NCBI GenBank assembly: GCA_034423135.1
Contig: DAOUJC010000008.1
Coordinates: forward strand, 1 to 64,000
Length of the DNA stretch: 64,000 nt
Direction of reading: 5' to 3'
From: JAPPHY01 sp034423135
Lineage (GTDB): Bacteria; Chloroflexota; Dehalococcoidia; Lucifugimonadales; UBA2985
Notes under the pieces: generated by a model
Told to the model about the DNA's origin: nothing
What the model saw: the letters and a program-made list of their open reading frames with translations, nothing else
Database searches by the model: none
Made by a program: the position numbers and the translations under genes
Shown: positions 28,264-36,346 of the stretch, piece by piece
How positions within the stretch are numbered: position 1 is the first letter of the stretch
How the letters are laid out: each line of letters starts with the position of its first letter

Positions 28264-29336
28264 ATTCGCGACTTGAGGCACTGAGGGCTCGTTTCGAAAG
28301 TAGTGAGATCGACGGCATACTGATCGGTTCGGACGAGAACCGGAGATACATCTCCGGCTTCAACGGCACGGCAGGCAATCTCATCATCACGGCAGACGCC
28401 GCCGTGCTCGCAACCGACTTCCGCTATATTGAGCAGGCGCCAAAGCAGGCTCCCGACTTCCGCGTGATCCGTGTCGCCGGAGGCGGGTCGGACTGGCTCA
28501 CCAACCTCCTCAAGGAGCTGGGCATTCGTCGCCTCGGCTTCGAGAGCCAGCAGATGACCGTGGCCACTCACGATAGGCTGTCCAAGTCGCTTGCCGGGGC
28601 TGGTAACGGCGACGGCGTGGACCTGATACCCACGGCCGGTCTGGTCGAAGAGCTGCGCTCCGTCAAGGACGAGGGCGAGATTGCGTTGCTGCAACGGGCC
28701 ATCGACATCGCGGACCAGGCGTTCGAGGAGGTTTCCCGTATCGTCAAGGCGGGAATGACCGAAAGCGAGGTGGCATGGTTGTTGGAGAGGACGATGCGTG
28801 AGTTGGGCGCCGACTCCGTTTCGTTCGAGACCATCGTAGCGACCGGCCCCAACGCCGCGCTGCCACACCATCGCGCCGACGACACGCCCATCCTCGAGGG
28901 CCAGCCGCTCCTCATCGACATGGGCGCGCGCTACCAGGGATACTGCAGCGATCTGAGCCGCACCTTCTGCCTGGGCCGCGAAGAAGACCCGTTCCGCGAG
29001 GTGTACTCCACGGTGCTCAGGGCGCAACAGACCGCAATCGAGAACGTGCGGAGCGGCATGACGGCAGGAGAGGCGGACGCGCTTGCACGGGCCGTCATCG
29101 AGGAGGCGGGCTACGGCGACACGTTCGGGCACAGCACGGGTCACGGTGTGGGTCTGGACATTCACGAGCGGCCGGGCGTGGGACCGAACTCGCCAGTGGT
29201 GCTGGAGGACGGGATGCCCTTCACAATCGAGCCGGGAATCTACATCTCCGGCTGGGGTGGCGTTCGCATAGAGGACATTGTGGTCCTGGAGAATGGTAAG
29301 GCGCGCCAGTTGAGCCATGCGCCAAAGATAGACTAG
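28260..29336 (+). CDS. M24 family metallopeptidase (Xaa-Pro aminopeptidase/dipeptidase)
   Basis: 358 residues; the ATG overlaps the aroQ stop (ATGA) and has AAAGGGCGG upstream. The N-terminal creatinase-like domain opens IDGILIGSDENRRYISGFNGTAG. The metallo-domain has the five metal ligands: DMGARYQGYCSDLSR (two Asp), GHSTGHGVGLDIHE (His), FTIEPGIYI (Glu) and VRIEDIV (Glu). Two metal ions cleave the bond before Pro. The neighbouring order aroQ-pepP-efp is common in many bacteria, and both the protease and EF-P relate to proline-containing peptides. Confidence 0.93.
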   Translation: MNSRLEALRARFESSEIDGILIGSDENRRYISGFNGTAGNLIITADAAVLATDFRYIEQAPKQAPDFRVIRVAGGGSDWLTNLLKELGIRRLGFESQQMTVATHDRLSKSLAGAGNGDGVDLIPTAGLVEELRSVKDEGEIALLQRAIDIADQAFEEVSRIVKAGMTESEVAWLLERTMRELGADSVSFETIVATGPNAALPHHRADDTPILEGQPLLIDMGARYQGYCSDLSRTFCLGREEDPFREVYSTVLRAQQTAIENVRSGMTAGEADALARAVIEEAGYGDTFGHSTGHGVGLDIHERPGVGPNSPVVLEDGMPFTIEPGIYISGWGGVRIEDIVVLENGKARQLSHAPKID

Positions 29337-29351
29337 GACTGGAGCGTTTAG

Positions 29352-29915
29352 ATGACGATTAGCTACAGCGATCTGAGGCGGGGCACCGTGATCGTGCTGG
29401 ATGACGAACCTTGGCAGGTCACGGACTGGAAGCACACCAAGATGCAGCAGCGCGCACCGGTGCTCACCCTCAAGCTGAAGAACCTCCGGAGCGGCCGCGC
29501 CATGGAGCGCAACGTGCCCGGCAATCAGAAGCTCACCCTTGCGGAGGTGGACACCCGCCAGGCGCAGTACCTCTACAGCGACGGCGACCTGTACCACTTC
29601 ATGGACATGTCCACGTTTGACCAGTACCCCCTCACGAACGACGTTGTGGGGGATGCCCTCCAGTACATGAAAGAGCAGGACGTGGTTGACCTCGTCTTCT
29701 ATCGAAACGATCCTATATCGCTGGAACTTCCCACCTACGTGGAGCTCCAGGTGGCCAACACGCCGCCATCGCTAAGGGGCAATACGGCGCAGGGGAGCAC
29801 CAAGCCTGCCACGCTGGAGACCGGCCTCACGGTGAACGTGCCGTTCTTCGTGAACGTGGGCGAGAAGGTGCGGGTGGATACGAGGAGCGGGGACTACCTG
29901 GAAAGGGTGGGCTAG
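29352..29915 (+). CDS. efp: Elongation factor P with a non-canonical tip residue
   Basis: 187 residues, full length. It aligns end to end with E. coli EF-P, including FMDMSTFDQ, the LELPTYVELQV strand and the C-terminal signature KVRVDTRSGDYLERV. EF-P binds between P and E sites and relieves stalling at polyproline. A gap-free alignment from LDxEP to KLxxL puts Gln 33 where E. coli has Lys 34, in KMQQRAP instead of KPGKGQA. The usual modifiable Lys or Arg is thus absent at the tip, with Arg 34 next to it. No epmA, earP or ymfI gene lies near. 15 nt downstream of the peptidase gene. Confidence 0.95.
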   Translation: MTISYSDLRRGTVIVLDDEPWQVTDWKHTKMQQRAPVLTLKLKNLRSGRAMERNVPGNQKLTLAEVDTRQAQYLYSDGDLYHFMDMSTFDQYPLTNDVVGDALQYMKEQDVVDLVFYRNDPISLELPTYVELQVANTPPSLRGNTAQGSTKPATLETGLTVNVPFFVNVGEKVRVDTRSGDYLERVG

Positions 29916-29918
29916 GCG

Positions 29919-31109
29919 TTGCCGGTCTACTCGGTAGGCCAGATCACACGATACCTGAAGGAGTCCCTGGAGTCGGACGCCGTGCTGGGCGACCTGTGGG
30001 TGCGCGGCGAGGTTTCCAACCTGTTCAACTCGGCGGCCGGGCACTACTACTTCACGCTCAAGGACGGCACGGGCCAACTCAGGTGCGTCATGTTCCGTCC
30101 CGCCACGGGCGGCGAGAACCTCAGCGATGGCGGGGCCGTCATCACCCACGGCCGCGTCTCCCTGTACGAGGTGCGGGGCGACCTGCAGCTGTACGTGGAC
30201 ATGGTGCAGCCGGAGGGCGTGGGCGAGCGTCACCTGGAGCTGGAGCGGCTCAAGGCGAGACTGGAAGCCGAAGGGCTGTTCCATCCCTCACGAAAAAGGC
30301 CGCTTCCCGAATATCCTCGTAGAATCGCGGTCGTCACGTCACCGTTCGGGTCCGTGTGGCACGATATCCAGAACGTCGTCGGCCGCCGGTATCCGCTGGC
30401 GGAGCTTGCGCTGGCGCCTACGCCCGTGCAGGGCGAAGGAGCCGCCGCAGCCATCGCGGAGGCACTGGAGGCTGCGGACCGGGAGGAGGACGTGGACGTA
30501 GTCATTGTTGCCAGAGGCGGAGGCTCCCTGGAGGAGCTGTGGCCCTTCAACGAGGAAGTCGTGGCCCGCGCCATCTACGCAAGCCGTGCGCCCGTGGTCA
30601 GTGCCGTCGGTCACGAGACGGACTACACCGTCGCAGACCTGGTGGCGGACGTCAGGGCGCCCACGCCGTCAGCCGCTGCTGAGATGGTGGTGCCGGACAG
30701 AAGCGAGCTGATCGTTCGCGTTCAGGCAGGTGTTGGCGTTCTGTCGCAGAGGATGGGCGACGTCATGGAGATGCACGGACGCGACGTGGAGCAGTCGGTG
30801 TGGCGACTGAACCGAGGCGCGCCTGACGTATCCACTTGGCGACAGCGCCTTGATGACCTGTCGCTTGCGTCTAGCCGGTCGCTGCAGACCTACCTGGCAT
30901 TGCGTGGCGAGCGCGTCGGAGGGCTGGAGTCGAGGCTGGGGACGCTCAGCCCCGTCAATGTAATCTCCCGGGGCTACGCTATGGTGCAGCGGCAGGACAC
31001 AGGCGAGTTGGTCACTTCCGTCGCACAGGTGGACGCCGGCGACGACGTGCAGGTCAAAGTGAAGGACGGCGAGTTTGCCGCGAGGACGCTTGCCGGTGGG
31101 CAGGGATAG
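29919..31109 (+). CDS. xseA: Exodeoxyribonuclease VII large subunit
   Basis: 396 residues from a TTG start 3 nt after the efp stop. N-terminal OB fold (YSVGQITRYLKESLESD...VRGEVSNLFNSAAGHYYFTLKD) followed by the catalytic domain with RIAVVTSPFGSVWHDI, VDVVIVARGGGSLEELWPFNEEVVARAI and SAVGHETDYTVADLVADVRAPTPSAAAE. The enzyme degrades single-stranded DNA with the small subunit XseB, encoded 12 nt downstream. The C-terminal coiled-coil region is shorter than in E. coli. Confidence 0.95.
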   Translation: MPVYSVGQITRYLKESLESDAVLGDLWVRGEVSNLFNSAAGHYYFTLKDGTGQLRCVMFRPATGGENLSDGGAVITHGRVSLYEVRGDLQLYVDMVQPEGVGERHLELERLKARLEAEGLFHPSRKRPLPEYPRRIAVVTSPFGSVWHDIQNVVGRRYPLAELALAPTPVQGEGAAAAIAEALEAADREEDVDVVIVARGGGSLEELWPFNEEVVARAIYASRAPVVSAVGHETDYTVADLVADVRAPTPSAAAEMVVPDRSELIVRVQAGVGVLSQRMGDVMEMHGRDVEQSVWRLNRGAPDVSTWRQRLDDLSLASSRSLQTYLALRGERVGGLESRLGTLSPVNVISRGYAMVQRQDTGELVTSVAQVDAGDDVQVKVKDGEFAARTLAGGQG

Positions 31110-31121
31110 GGAGGCAGGCAA

Positions 31122-31379
31122 ATGAGCAGCGAAAAGCCGGGTGACGTGCTATCGTTCGAGGACGCGTACAACCGCCTGGAGGAAACCGTCCGCAGGCTGG
31201 AGGAGGGCGGACTCTCGCTTTCGGACGCCACGCGCCTCTTCGAAGAGGGTATGCACCTGGCGCGCGTCTGCAACGAGCTGCTGACGTCGGCCGAAATGCG
31301 CATCACGAGATTGCAAACAGCGTATGGCGAGCAGATGCGGTTGCTGGCCAACGCCCAAGAGGAGAGCGTTGAGGATTGA
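31122..31379 (+). CDS. xseB: Exodeoxyribonuclease VII small subunit
   Basis: 85 residues with the family signature SFEDAYNRLEETVRRLEEGGLSLSDATRLFEEGMHLARVCNELL, forming a two-helix coil that binds XseA. The ATG lies 12 nt after xseA, preceded by GGGAGGCAGG. The C-terminal end is overlapped out of frame by a PHP-domain remnant. Confidence 0.94.
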   Translation: MSSEKPGDVLSFEDAYNRLEETVRRLEEGGLSLSDATRLFEEGMHLARVCNELLTSAEMRITRLQTAYGEQMRLLANAQEESVED

Positions 31380-31476
31380 CCTCCACGTACACATGGACAT
31401 CGACTGCATAGCGCTGACCGACCACAACACGATCGAGGGGTGCTGGAGGCTCGCCGGCCTGATGCAGCGCGCATGA
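31369..31476 (+). pseudogene. Remnant of a PHP-domain phosphoesterase with internal deletion
   Basis: A 35-codon open stretch starting TTG at 31369 reads RIDLHVH then, after only three residues, DCIALTDHNTIEG and ends QRA-stop. In intact PHP proteins the first metal motif (DLHxH) and the second (DCIAxTDHNTIEG) are separated by roughly 25 residues, and several hundred follow. Here the linker and everything after the second motif are gone. It overlaps the last 11 nt of xseB and abuts the formyltransferase gene. Confidence 0.65.
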
Positions 31477-31489
31477 GGTGGACGGAGCG

Positions 31490-32293
31490 ATGCTGAAGCT
31501 GGGCTGGTTCTCCACGGGCCGAGGTGAAGGCTCACTGGGGCTGCTCCGCACCGTGCAGGCTGCAATCGAGAGCGGAGAGCTTCCGGCCGGGATGGAGTTC
31601 GTCTTCAGCAACCGCGAACCCGGAGAGGCCGAGGGCAGCGACCGATTCTTCCGTCAGGTACAGGAGTGCCGCACACCCCTTGTCACGCTATCGTCGCAGC
31701 GATTCCGGCGAGAGCAGGGCGGAGGCCCGTTCGCGCGGCATCGAGTGGAGTTCGACCGGGAGGTCATGCGGCTCCTGGAGCCGTTCAGCCCGGACGTGTG
31801 CGTACTGGCGGGCTACATGCTGATCACCGGGCCGGAGCTTTGCAACCGCTACACGATGCTGAACCTGCATCCTGCTCTCCCCGGCGGGCCGGTGGGTACG
31901 TGGCAGGATGTCATCTGGAGCCTGATCGAACAGGGCGCGGGCGAAGCCGGTGCGTACATGCACCTGGCCACTGAGGATCTGGACAGGGGACCGGTGCTCA
32001 CGTACTGCTCGTTTCCCATCCGCGGCGGGCAGTTCGACGAGCTGTGGCGGCAAGTCGAGGGGTGTAGCGTGGAGGATCTGAAGGCCGCGGAGGGCGAGGA
32101 GCAGCCGCTGTTCCGCCGCATCCGCGAGGAGGGCGTGAGACGGGAGCGGCCGCTGGTGCTCGAAACGCTGAAGGCGTTTACCGCGGGACAGGTGCGCGTT
32201 GTGGACAGGCGGGTGGTGGACGGCGCGGGCAACCCCATCGACGGCCTCTGCCTCAACGAGGCAGTTGAGCAGGCCGTCCGAAACGCCGGCTAG
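31490..32293 (+). CDS. Formyltransferase-fold protein (PurN/GART-like) with C-terminal extension
   Basis: 267 residues from the ATG at 31490 (GAGGTG 8 nt and GGAG 2-3 nt upstream). The family active site is visible: NLHPALPGG (Asn and His) and ATEDLDRGPVL (Asp), with VLAGYMLITGPEL before them. PurN transfers formyl from 10-formyl-THF to GAR and is about 200 residues; this one has about 60 extra C-terminal residues and an altered N-terminus (GWFSTGRGEGSLGLLR) instead of the GRxxxNLxAL loop. It may act on another amine. The end RVVDRRVVDGAGNPIDGL is beta-rich. Confidence 0.75.
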   Translation: MLKLGWFSTGRGEGSLGLLRTVQAAIESGELPAGMEFVFSNREPGEAEGSDRFFRQVQECRTPLVTLSSQRFRREQGGGPFARHRVEFDREVMRLLEPFSPDVCVLAGYMLITGPELCNRYTMLNLHPALPGGPVGTWQDVIWSLIEQGAGEAGAYMHLATEDLDRGPVLTYCSFPIRGGQFDELWRQVEGCSVEDLKAAEGEEQPLFRRIREEGVRRERPLVLETLKAFTAGQVRVVDRRVVDGAGNPIDGLCLNEAVEQAVRNAG

Positions 32294-32310
32294 CCTCCCC
32301 AAGGTCAGTG

Positions 32311-32877
32311 ATGAACGAGCTGGATCTGCCCATCGTAGACATGTTGCCTGACAACGCGTCTGCCGTCGAGCAGTGTGCCACGCTCCTGTACGAGGTGTTC
32401 CAGGAGCACCATCCGGCGGCGTGGCCGGACATGGCGTCCGCCAGGCGTGAGGTTGAGGAATTCTTCGCAGACGGCCGCATCAGCCGCATCGCCGTAGACG
32501 ACGACGGAACTGTCATCGGCTGGGTAGGTGCGATACGCGCGTATGACGGGTTCGCGTGGGAGCTGCACCCGCTGGTGGTGAAACCGGAGCGTCAGCGGCG
32601 CGGACTCGGCCGGAGACTGGTCGCGGACATCGAAGCCAGGGTGCGGGAGCGCGGCGCCGTCACGCTCTGGCTGGGCACCGACGACGAGAACAACCAGACG
32701 ACGCTGGGCGGCATCGAGCTGTACGACGACGTGTTCGGGCACTTGGCGCGCATCCGCAACCTGAACAACCACCCCTACGAGTTCTACCGGAAGGTGGGAT
32801 TCACGATTGTGGGCGTGCTGCCGGACGCCAACGGATTCGGCAAGCCGGACATCTGGATGGCTAAGCGGGTGGGGTAG
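32311..32877 (+). CDS. GNAT-family N-acetyltransferase, AAC(6')-like
   Basis: 188 residues. Acetyl-CoA-binding motif A is LHPLVVKPERQRRGLGRRLV, with the Q/RxxGxG/A loop intact. The second half, TLWLGTDDENNQTTLGGIELYDDV, RNLNNHPYEFYRKVGFTIVGVLPDANGFGKPDIWMAKR, matches sequences commonly annotated as aminoglycoside 6'-N-acetyltransferases. Whether it confers resistance or acetylates another amine cannot be read from sequence. A GTG at 32308 is one codon earlier; AAGGT favours the ATG. 17 nt after the formyltransferase. Confidence 0.8.
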   Translation: MNELDLPIVDMLPDNASAVEQCATLLYEVFQEHHPAAWPDMASARREVEEFFADGRISRIAVDDDGTVIGWVGAIRAYDGFAWELHPLVVKPERQRRGLGRRLVADIEARVRERGAVTLWLGTDDENNQTTLGGIELYDDVFGHLARIRNLNNHPYEFYRKVGFTIVGVLPDANGFGKPDIWMAKRVG

Positions 32878-32883
32878 GGAGTC

Positions 32884-32912
32884 CTGGATTGCGGCGGAAG
32901 CCGCAATGACCG
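32884..32912. repeat. Type D hairpin repeat between convergent genes
   Basis: ATTGCGGC-GGAA-GCCGCAAT, an 8-bp perfect stem with tetraloop, flanked by CTGG and GACCG. The same unit with loop TTTC occurs at 42148-42176. Possible terminator for the GNAT and clpX genes. Confidence 0.65.
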
Positions 32913-32929
32913 TCGCGGGGAGCGGTGGC

Positions 32930-34219
32930 CTACGCCGTCTTCTGCGTGGGCGCGGTGACCGGCGCGCCGGTCTCCGACTGAAGCAGCGGAGGCTTCCCCT
33001 CACGGATCGTGTCGGCGTCTATGGTGCAGCGGCTCACGCCCGTCATTGACGGCAGGTCGTACATCACGTCCAGCAGCGCCTGCTCGATGATCGACCGCAG
33101 GCCGCGGGCGCCCGTCTTCATCTGGATCGCGTCCTCAGAGGCGGCCTCCAGTGCCGCGTCGGTGAAGACAAGCTCCACACTGTCGAATTCGAATAGCCGC
33201 TGGTACTGCTTCACGATCGCATTCTTCGGCTCCGTGAGGATTCGAACGAGAGCTTCCTTGTCCAGCGACTCCAGGCTCACCACCAGCGGCAGCCGACCAA
33301 CGAACTCCGGTATGAAGCCGTACGCGAGTAGGTCCTCCGGTATGAGGTGTTGCAACTCGTTATCGCGGGGGGCGTCCCGCTCAGAGGCGGCGCTGGAGCG
33401 GAAGCCAATGCCCTGGCGCTCGCGCGACCTTCGGCCGGCCACAATCTGCTCCAGTCCCTCGAAGGCGCCGCCGCAGATGAATAGGATATCGTCCGTGCGG
33501 ATCTGGATGAGCTCCTGGTGCGGGTGCTTTCGCCCGCCCTGGGGCGGAACGCTTGCCGTGCACCCCTCGATGATCTTGAGCAGGGCCTGCTGCACGCCCT
33601 CGCCGGAGACGTCCCGCGTGATCGAGGGGTTGGCGCTCTTGCGTCCCAGCTTGTCCACCTCGTCGATGTAGACGATTCCATGCTCGGCGCGCGGAATGTC
33701 GAAGTCGGCGGCCTGGATGAGGCGCAGGAGGATGTTCTCCACGTCTTCGCCCACATAGCCGGCCTCCGTGACCGATGTGGCGTCGGCGATGCAGAACGGC
33801 ACGTCCAGCACCCGCGCCAGCGTCTGGGCCAGCAGGGTCTTGCCGCAGCCCGTGGGGCCTGCGAGCAGGATGTTGGTCTTCTCCAGCTCCACGTCCTCGT
33901 CAGTTTCGGTCTCGTTCCAGATGCGCTTGTAGTGGTTGTAGACAGCCACGGACAGCACCTTCTTGGCGCGCTCCTGGCCGACAACGTACTCGTCGAGCTT
34001 CTGCGAGAGCGTCCTGGGGTTCAGGCTCTGCGGACGCTTGATGGGCGTAGGAGGGACGGGCGGAGGCGCTTCGCTGGCGATGGTCTGCTGCCACAGGGCG
34101 ATGCACTTGTCGCAGATGAACGTGCGACCGGGGCCTCTGATGAGCCGGCGTACCTGGCTCTGGCTCTTCCCGCAGAAGGAGCAGGATATGGTGGCGTGCG
34201 TATCGCTTGGGTTTGGCAT
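32930..34219 (-). CDS. clpX: ATP-dependent Clp protease ATP-binding subunit ClpX
   Basis: 429 residues. N-terminal zinc-binding domain with C13/C16 and C36/C39 (CSFCGK...CDKC), then AAA+ core: Walker A LAGPTGCGKTLLAQTLA, Walker B IVYIDEVDKL, the pore loop GYVGEDVEN, and sensor regions GFIPEFVGRLP and TGARGLRSI. ClpX unfolds substrates and feeds them to ClpP. It follows clpP by 29 nt and tig lies before clpP, giving the conserved tig-clpP-clpX order. Confidence 0.97.
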   Translation of the reverse strand: MPNPSDTHATISCSFCGKSQSQVRRLIRGPGRTFICDKCIALWQQTIASEAPPPVPPTPIKRPQSLNPRTLSQKLDEYVVGQERAKKVLSVAVYNHYKRIWNETETDEDVELEKTNILLAGPTGCGKTLLAQTLARVLDVPFCIADATSVTEAGYVGEDVENILLRLIQAADFDIPRAEHGIVYIDEVDKLGRKSANPSITRDVSGEGVQQALLKIIEGCTASVPPQGGRKHPHQELIQIRTDDILFICGGAFEGLEQIVAGRRSRERQGIGFRSSAASERDAPRDNELQHLIPEDLLAYGFIPEFVGRLPLVVSLESLDKEALVRILTEPKNAIVKQYQRLFEFDSVELVFTDAALEAASEDAIQMKTGARGLRSIIEQALLDVMYDLPSMTGVSRCTIDADTIREGKPPLLQSETGAPVTAPTQKTA

Positions 34220-34248
34220 GACGCTCTCCGGAAGGAATCGGCGGCAGA

Positions 34249-34866
34249 CTAGGTGGCGGCGCTCTCCAACGGCGCCTTGGCAAGCACCTCGTCCACTATG
34301 CCGTACTCCATCGCCTGCTCAGCGGTGAGGTAGTAGTCCCGGTCGGTGTCCCTCGCCACGTCTTCGTAGGGCTGGCCGGTGTGGCCGGAGATGATGGAGC
34401 GAATCTTGTCCTGCAACCGCAGGATCTCCCGCGCGGCGATCTCGATGTCCGACGCCTGCCCCTGCGCGCCGCCCATCGGCTGGTGCATGTGGATGGTGGA
34501 GTTGGGCAGGGAGTATCGCTTGCCCTTTGCGCCCGCGCACAGCAGCACGGTGCCCATGCTGGCGGACTGGCCCACGCAGATGGTGGACACATCCGGCTTC
34601 ACAAGCTGCATGGTGTCGTAGATGGCGAGGCCGGCGGTCACGACGCCTCCGGGCGAGTTGATGTACAGGCTTATGTCCTTGTCCGGGTCCTCTCGCTCCA
34701 GGAACAGCAACTGCGCAACGATGAGATTGGACACCTGGTCGCCGATTGGCGTGCCTAGGAAGATGATGCGCTCGCGGAGCAGCAGGGAGTAGATGTCGAA
34801 GGCGCGCTCGCCTCGGGCGCCGGTTTCGATGACCATAGGCACGATGTCCTGGGGTGAGTAAAGCAT
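34249..34866 (-). CDS. clpP: ATP-dependent Clp protease proteolytic subunit
   Basis: 205 residues. The start at 34866 is set by AAGGAG 6 nt upstream; the longer frame runs through tig. The catalytic Ser 103 is in GQSASMG, His 128 in HMHQP, and the third residue lies in DTDRDYYL. SPGGVVTAGLAIYDTM lines the chamber. It assembles as a 14-mer that degrades proteins delivered by ClpX. One nucleotide separates its ATG from the tig stop. Confidence 0.97.
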   Translation of the reverse strand: MLYSPQDIVPMVIETGARGERAFDIYSLLLRERIIFLGTPIGDQVSNLIVAQLLFLEREDPDKDISLYINSPGGVVTAGLAIYDTMQLVKPDVSTICVGQSASMGTVLLCAGAKGKRYSLPNSTIHMHQPMGGAQGQASDIEIAAREILRLQDKIRSIISGHTGQPYEDVARDTDRDYYLTAEQAMEYGIVDEVLAKAPLESAAT

Positions 34867-34867
34867 A

Positions 34868-36259
34868 TCAGGCTCCTTCTTTGGCTTCACTTTCTTCTTC
34901 TTCAGTTGGTTCTTCGGTCGCGTCGTCCGCCGTGGCAGCGGTCTCGGTGGCGGGCGCGCTCTCTGCGGCGGTCTCAGGCTCCGTGGCCTCACCCCTGGTG
35001 ATGGCCGTGAGCCGCTCCAGGGTCTTGCGGTTGAGCAGCATGGTGCCAATCGAGTTCTTGGACCCCTCCAGCATCTGCCTCATGGAGTCGGTTGCCGCCT
35101 CGGACTCACCGAGCATGGACTCGATCTCCTCGTCGATCTCCTCCGGCGTCACCTCGATGCCTTCCTTCTCGCGGAGTGCGCCGAGTATGAGCGTGCGCGT
35201 GATGCGGTCGGCCGCGGAGGGTCGCAGCTCCTCCTGTATCTGCTCCACGCTTTTGCCGATGGTGCTCAGGTAGTCCTCCATCCTCACTTGCTGGCGCTGC
35301 AGGGCCTCCTGCTGCTCGGAGATTATGCTCTCAATCTCGTGGTCGATCAGGAGCGGTGGGACCTCCACCGTGGAACCGTCGACCAGTGTCTGCACAGCCT
35401 TCTCCTGGTAGGTCTGGTCAGCGATGAGTCTGTTGCGCCTGAGCAGGTCATCCTGGAGCTTTTCGCGCAGCGCCGCAACGGAGTCCACGTCCGAGTTGAG
35501 GCTCTTGGCGAACTCGTCGTCAAGGTCCGGCAGCTTGCGCTCCTTCACCTCGTGCACTGTGAGAGTGAACGCGCACTCCTTGCCCGCCCAGCTCTCCTGC
35601 GGATGGTCATCAGGGAAGGGCAGCGAGAACTGCTGCTCCTCGTCGCGGTTGAGTCCTACGAGCCGGTCGGCGAAGCCCGGCATCGGCGCGGTGGAATCTG
35701 CCGTAACGCGATAGTCCACTCGCTCCTGCTCGATGACGACCTCTTCCTCCACCAGCCCGCGCACCTCAAGCGTGACCAGGTCGTCCAGGGCAACGGGGCG
35801 CTCCACCGGCTCCCAAGTGCCTGCGTCATCTCGCATGGAGTCGATAAGCTCGTCAACGGCCTCCGGCGCCACCTCCACGCTCTCCTCCTCGACGCGATAG
35901 CTGTAGTAGTCGCCCAGGTCTACCGCGGGACGAACGGGCACCGTGGCCTCGATCGTGAGTGGCTCGTACTCGGTGACGCGCACCTTGGGCAGCGAGATCA
36001 CGTCCAGTTCCTGTTCCTGTATTGCTCTGGAGGTGATCTGCGGCAGGAGCGTGTCCAGCGCGTCCTCCACCATCGCCTCTCGCCCAAGCTCCCGCTCCAC
36101 GACTGCCCGCGGCGCTTTACCCCTTCGAAATCCGGGAATGTTCACACGCTGCACCGCTCGACGGTACACCCTGTCCAGGTGCTCCTCAAGCTCGGGTGGC
36201 TCCACCTCGATGCTGAGCACAACCTGGCTCTGGGCGTCATCAAGCAGGGATACTTTCAC
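34868..36259 (-). CDS. tig: Trigger factor
   Basis: 463 residues from a GTG with AGGAG 7 nt upstream. The ribosome-binding signature is NIPGFRRGKAPRAVVERELG near residues 40-60, the central PPIase/FKBP domain includes LDDLVTLEVRG and GFADRLVGLNRDEEQQFSLPFP, and the helical C-terminal chaperone domain follows. The last ~50 residues are an extended Ala/Glu/Thr-rich acidic tail. It folds nascent chains at the ribosome and heads the tig-clpP-clpX operon. Confidence 0.95.
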   Translation of the reverse strand: MKVSLLDDAQSQVVLSIEVEPPELEEHLDRVYRRAVQRVNIPGFRRGKAPRAVVERELGREAMVEDALDTLLPQITSRAIQEQELDVISLPKVRVTEYEPLTIEATVPVRPAVDLGDYYSYRVEEESVEVAPEAVDELIDSMRDDAGTWEPVERPVALDDLVTLEVRGLVEEEVVIEQERVDYRVTADSTAPMPGFADRLVGLNRDEEQQFSLPFPDDHPQESWAGKECAFTLTVHEVKERKLPDLDDEFAKSLNSDVDSVAALREKLQDDLLRRNRLIADQTYQEKAVQTLVDGSTVEVPPLLIDHEIESIISEQQEALQRQQVRMEDYLSTIGKSVEQIQEELRPSAADRITRTLILGALREKEGIEVTPEEIDEEIESMLGESEAATDSMRQMLEGSKNSIGTMLLNRKTLERLTAITRGEATEPETAAESAPATETAATADDATEEPTEEEESEAKEGA

Positions 36260-36295
36260 GGACGGCTCCTGTAGAGGTCTGTACCTTCAATTACA

Positions 36296-36325
36296 ATTAT
36301 AAGCGCACATATGCCGGATTGTGAA
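36296..36325 (-). promoter_or_regulatory. Promoter of the tig-clpP-clpX operon
   Basis: On the minus strand: -35 TTCACA (36325-36320), 18-bp spacer, perfect -10 TATAAT (36301-36296), about 36 nt upstream of the tig GTG. Confidence 0.65.
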
Positions 36326-36346
36326 GCCGGTAACAGCACGCCACCG

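Noticed and set aside
28224..29597. 457-codon minus-strand ORF opposite the peptidase and efp
   Set aside because: Antisense shadow crossing two certain genes.
34886..34990. Low-complexity tract at the end of tig as a possible frameshift
   Set aside because: The frame is continuous and the acidic Ala/Glu/Thr tail is a common feature of trigger factors; the stop sits just before clpP as expected.
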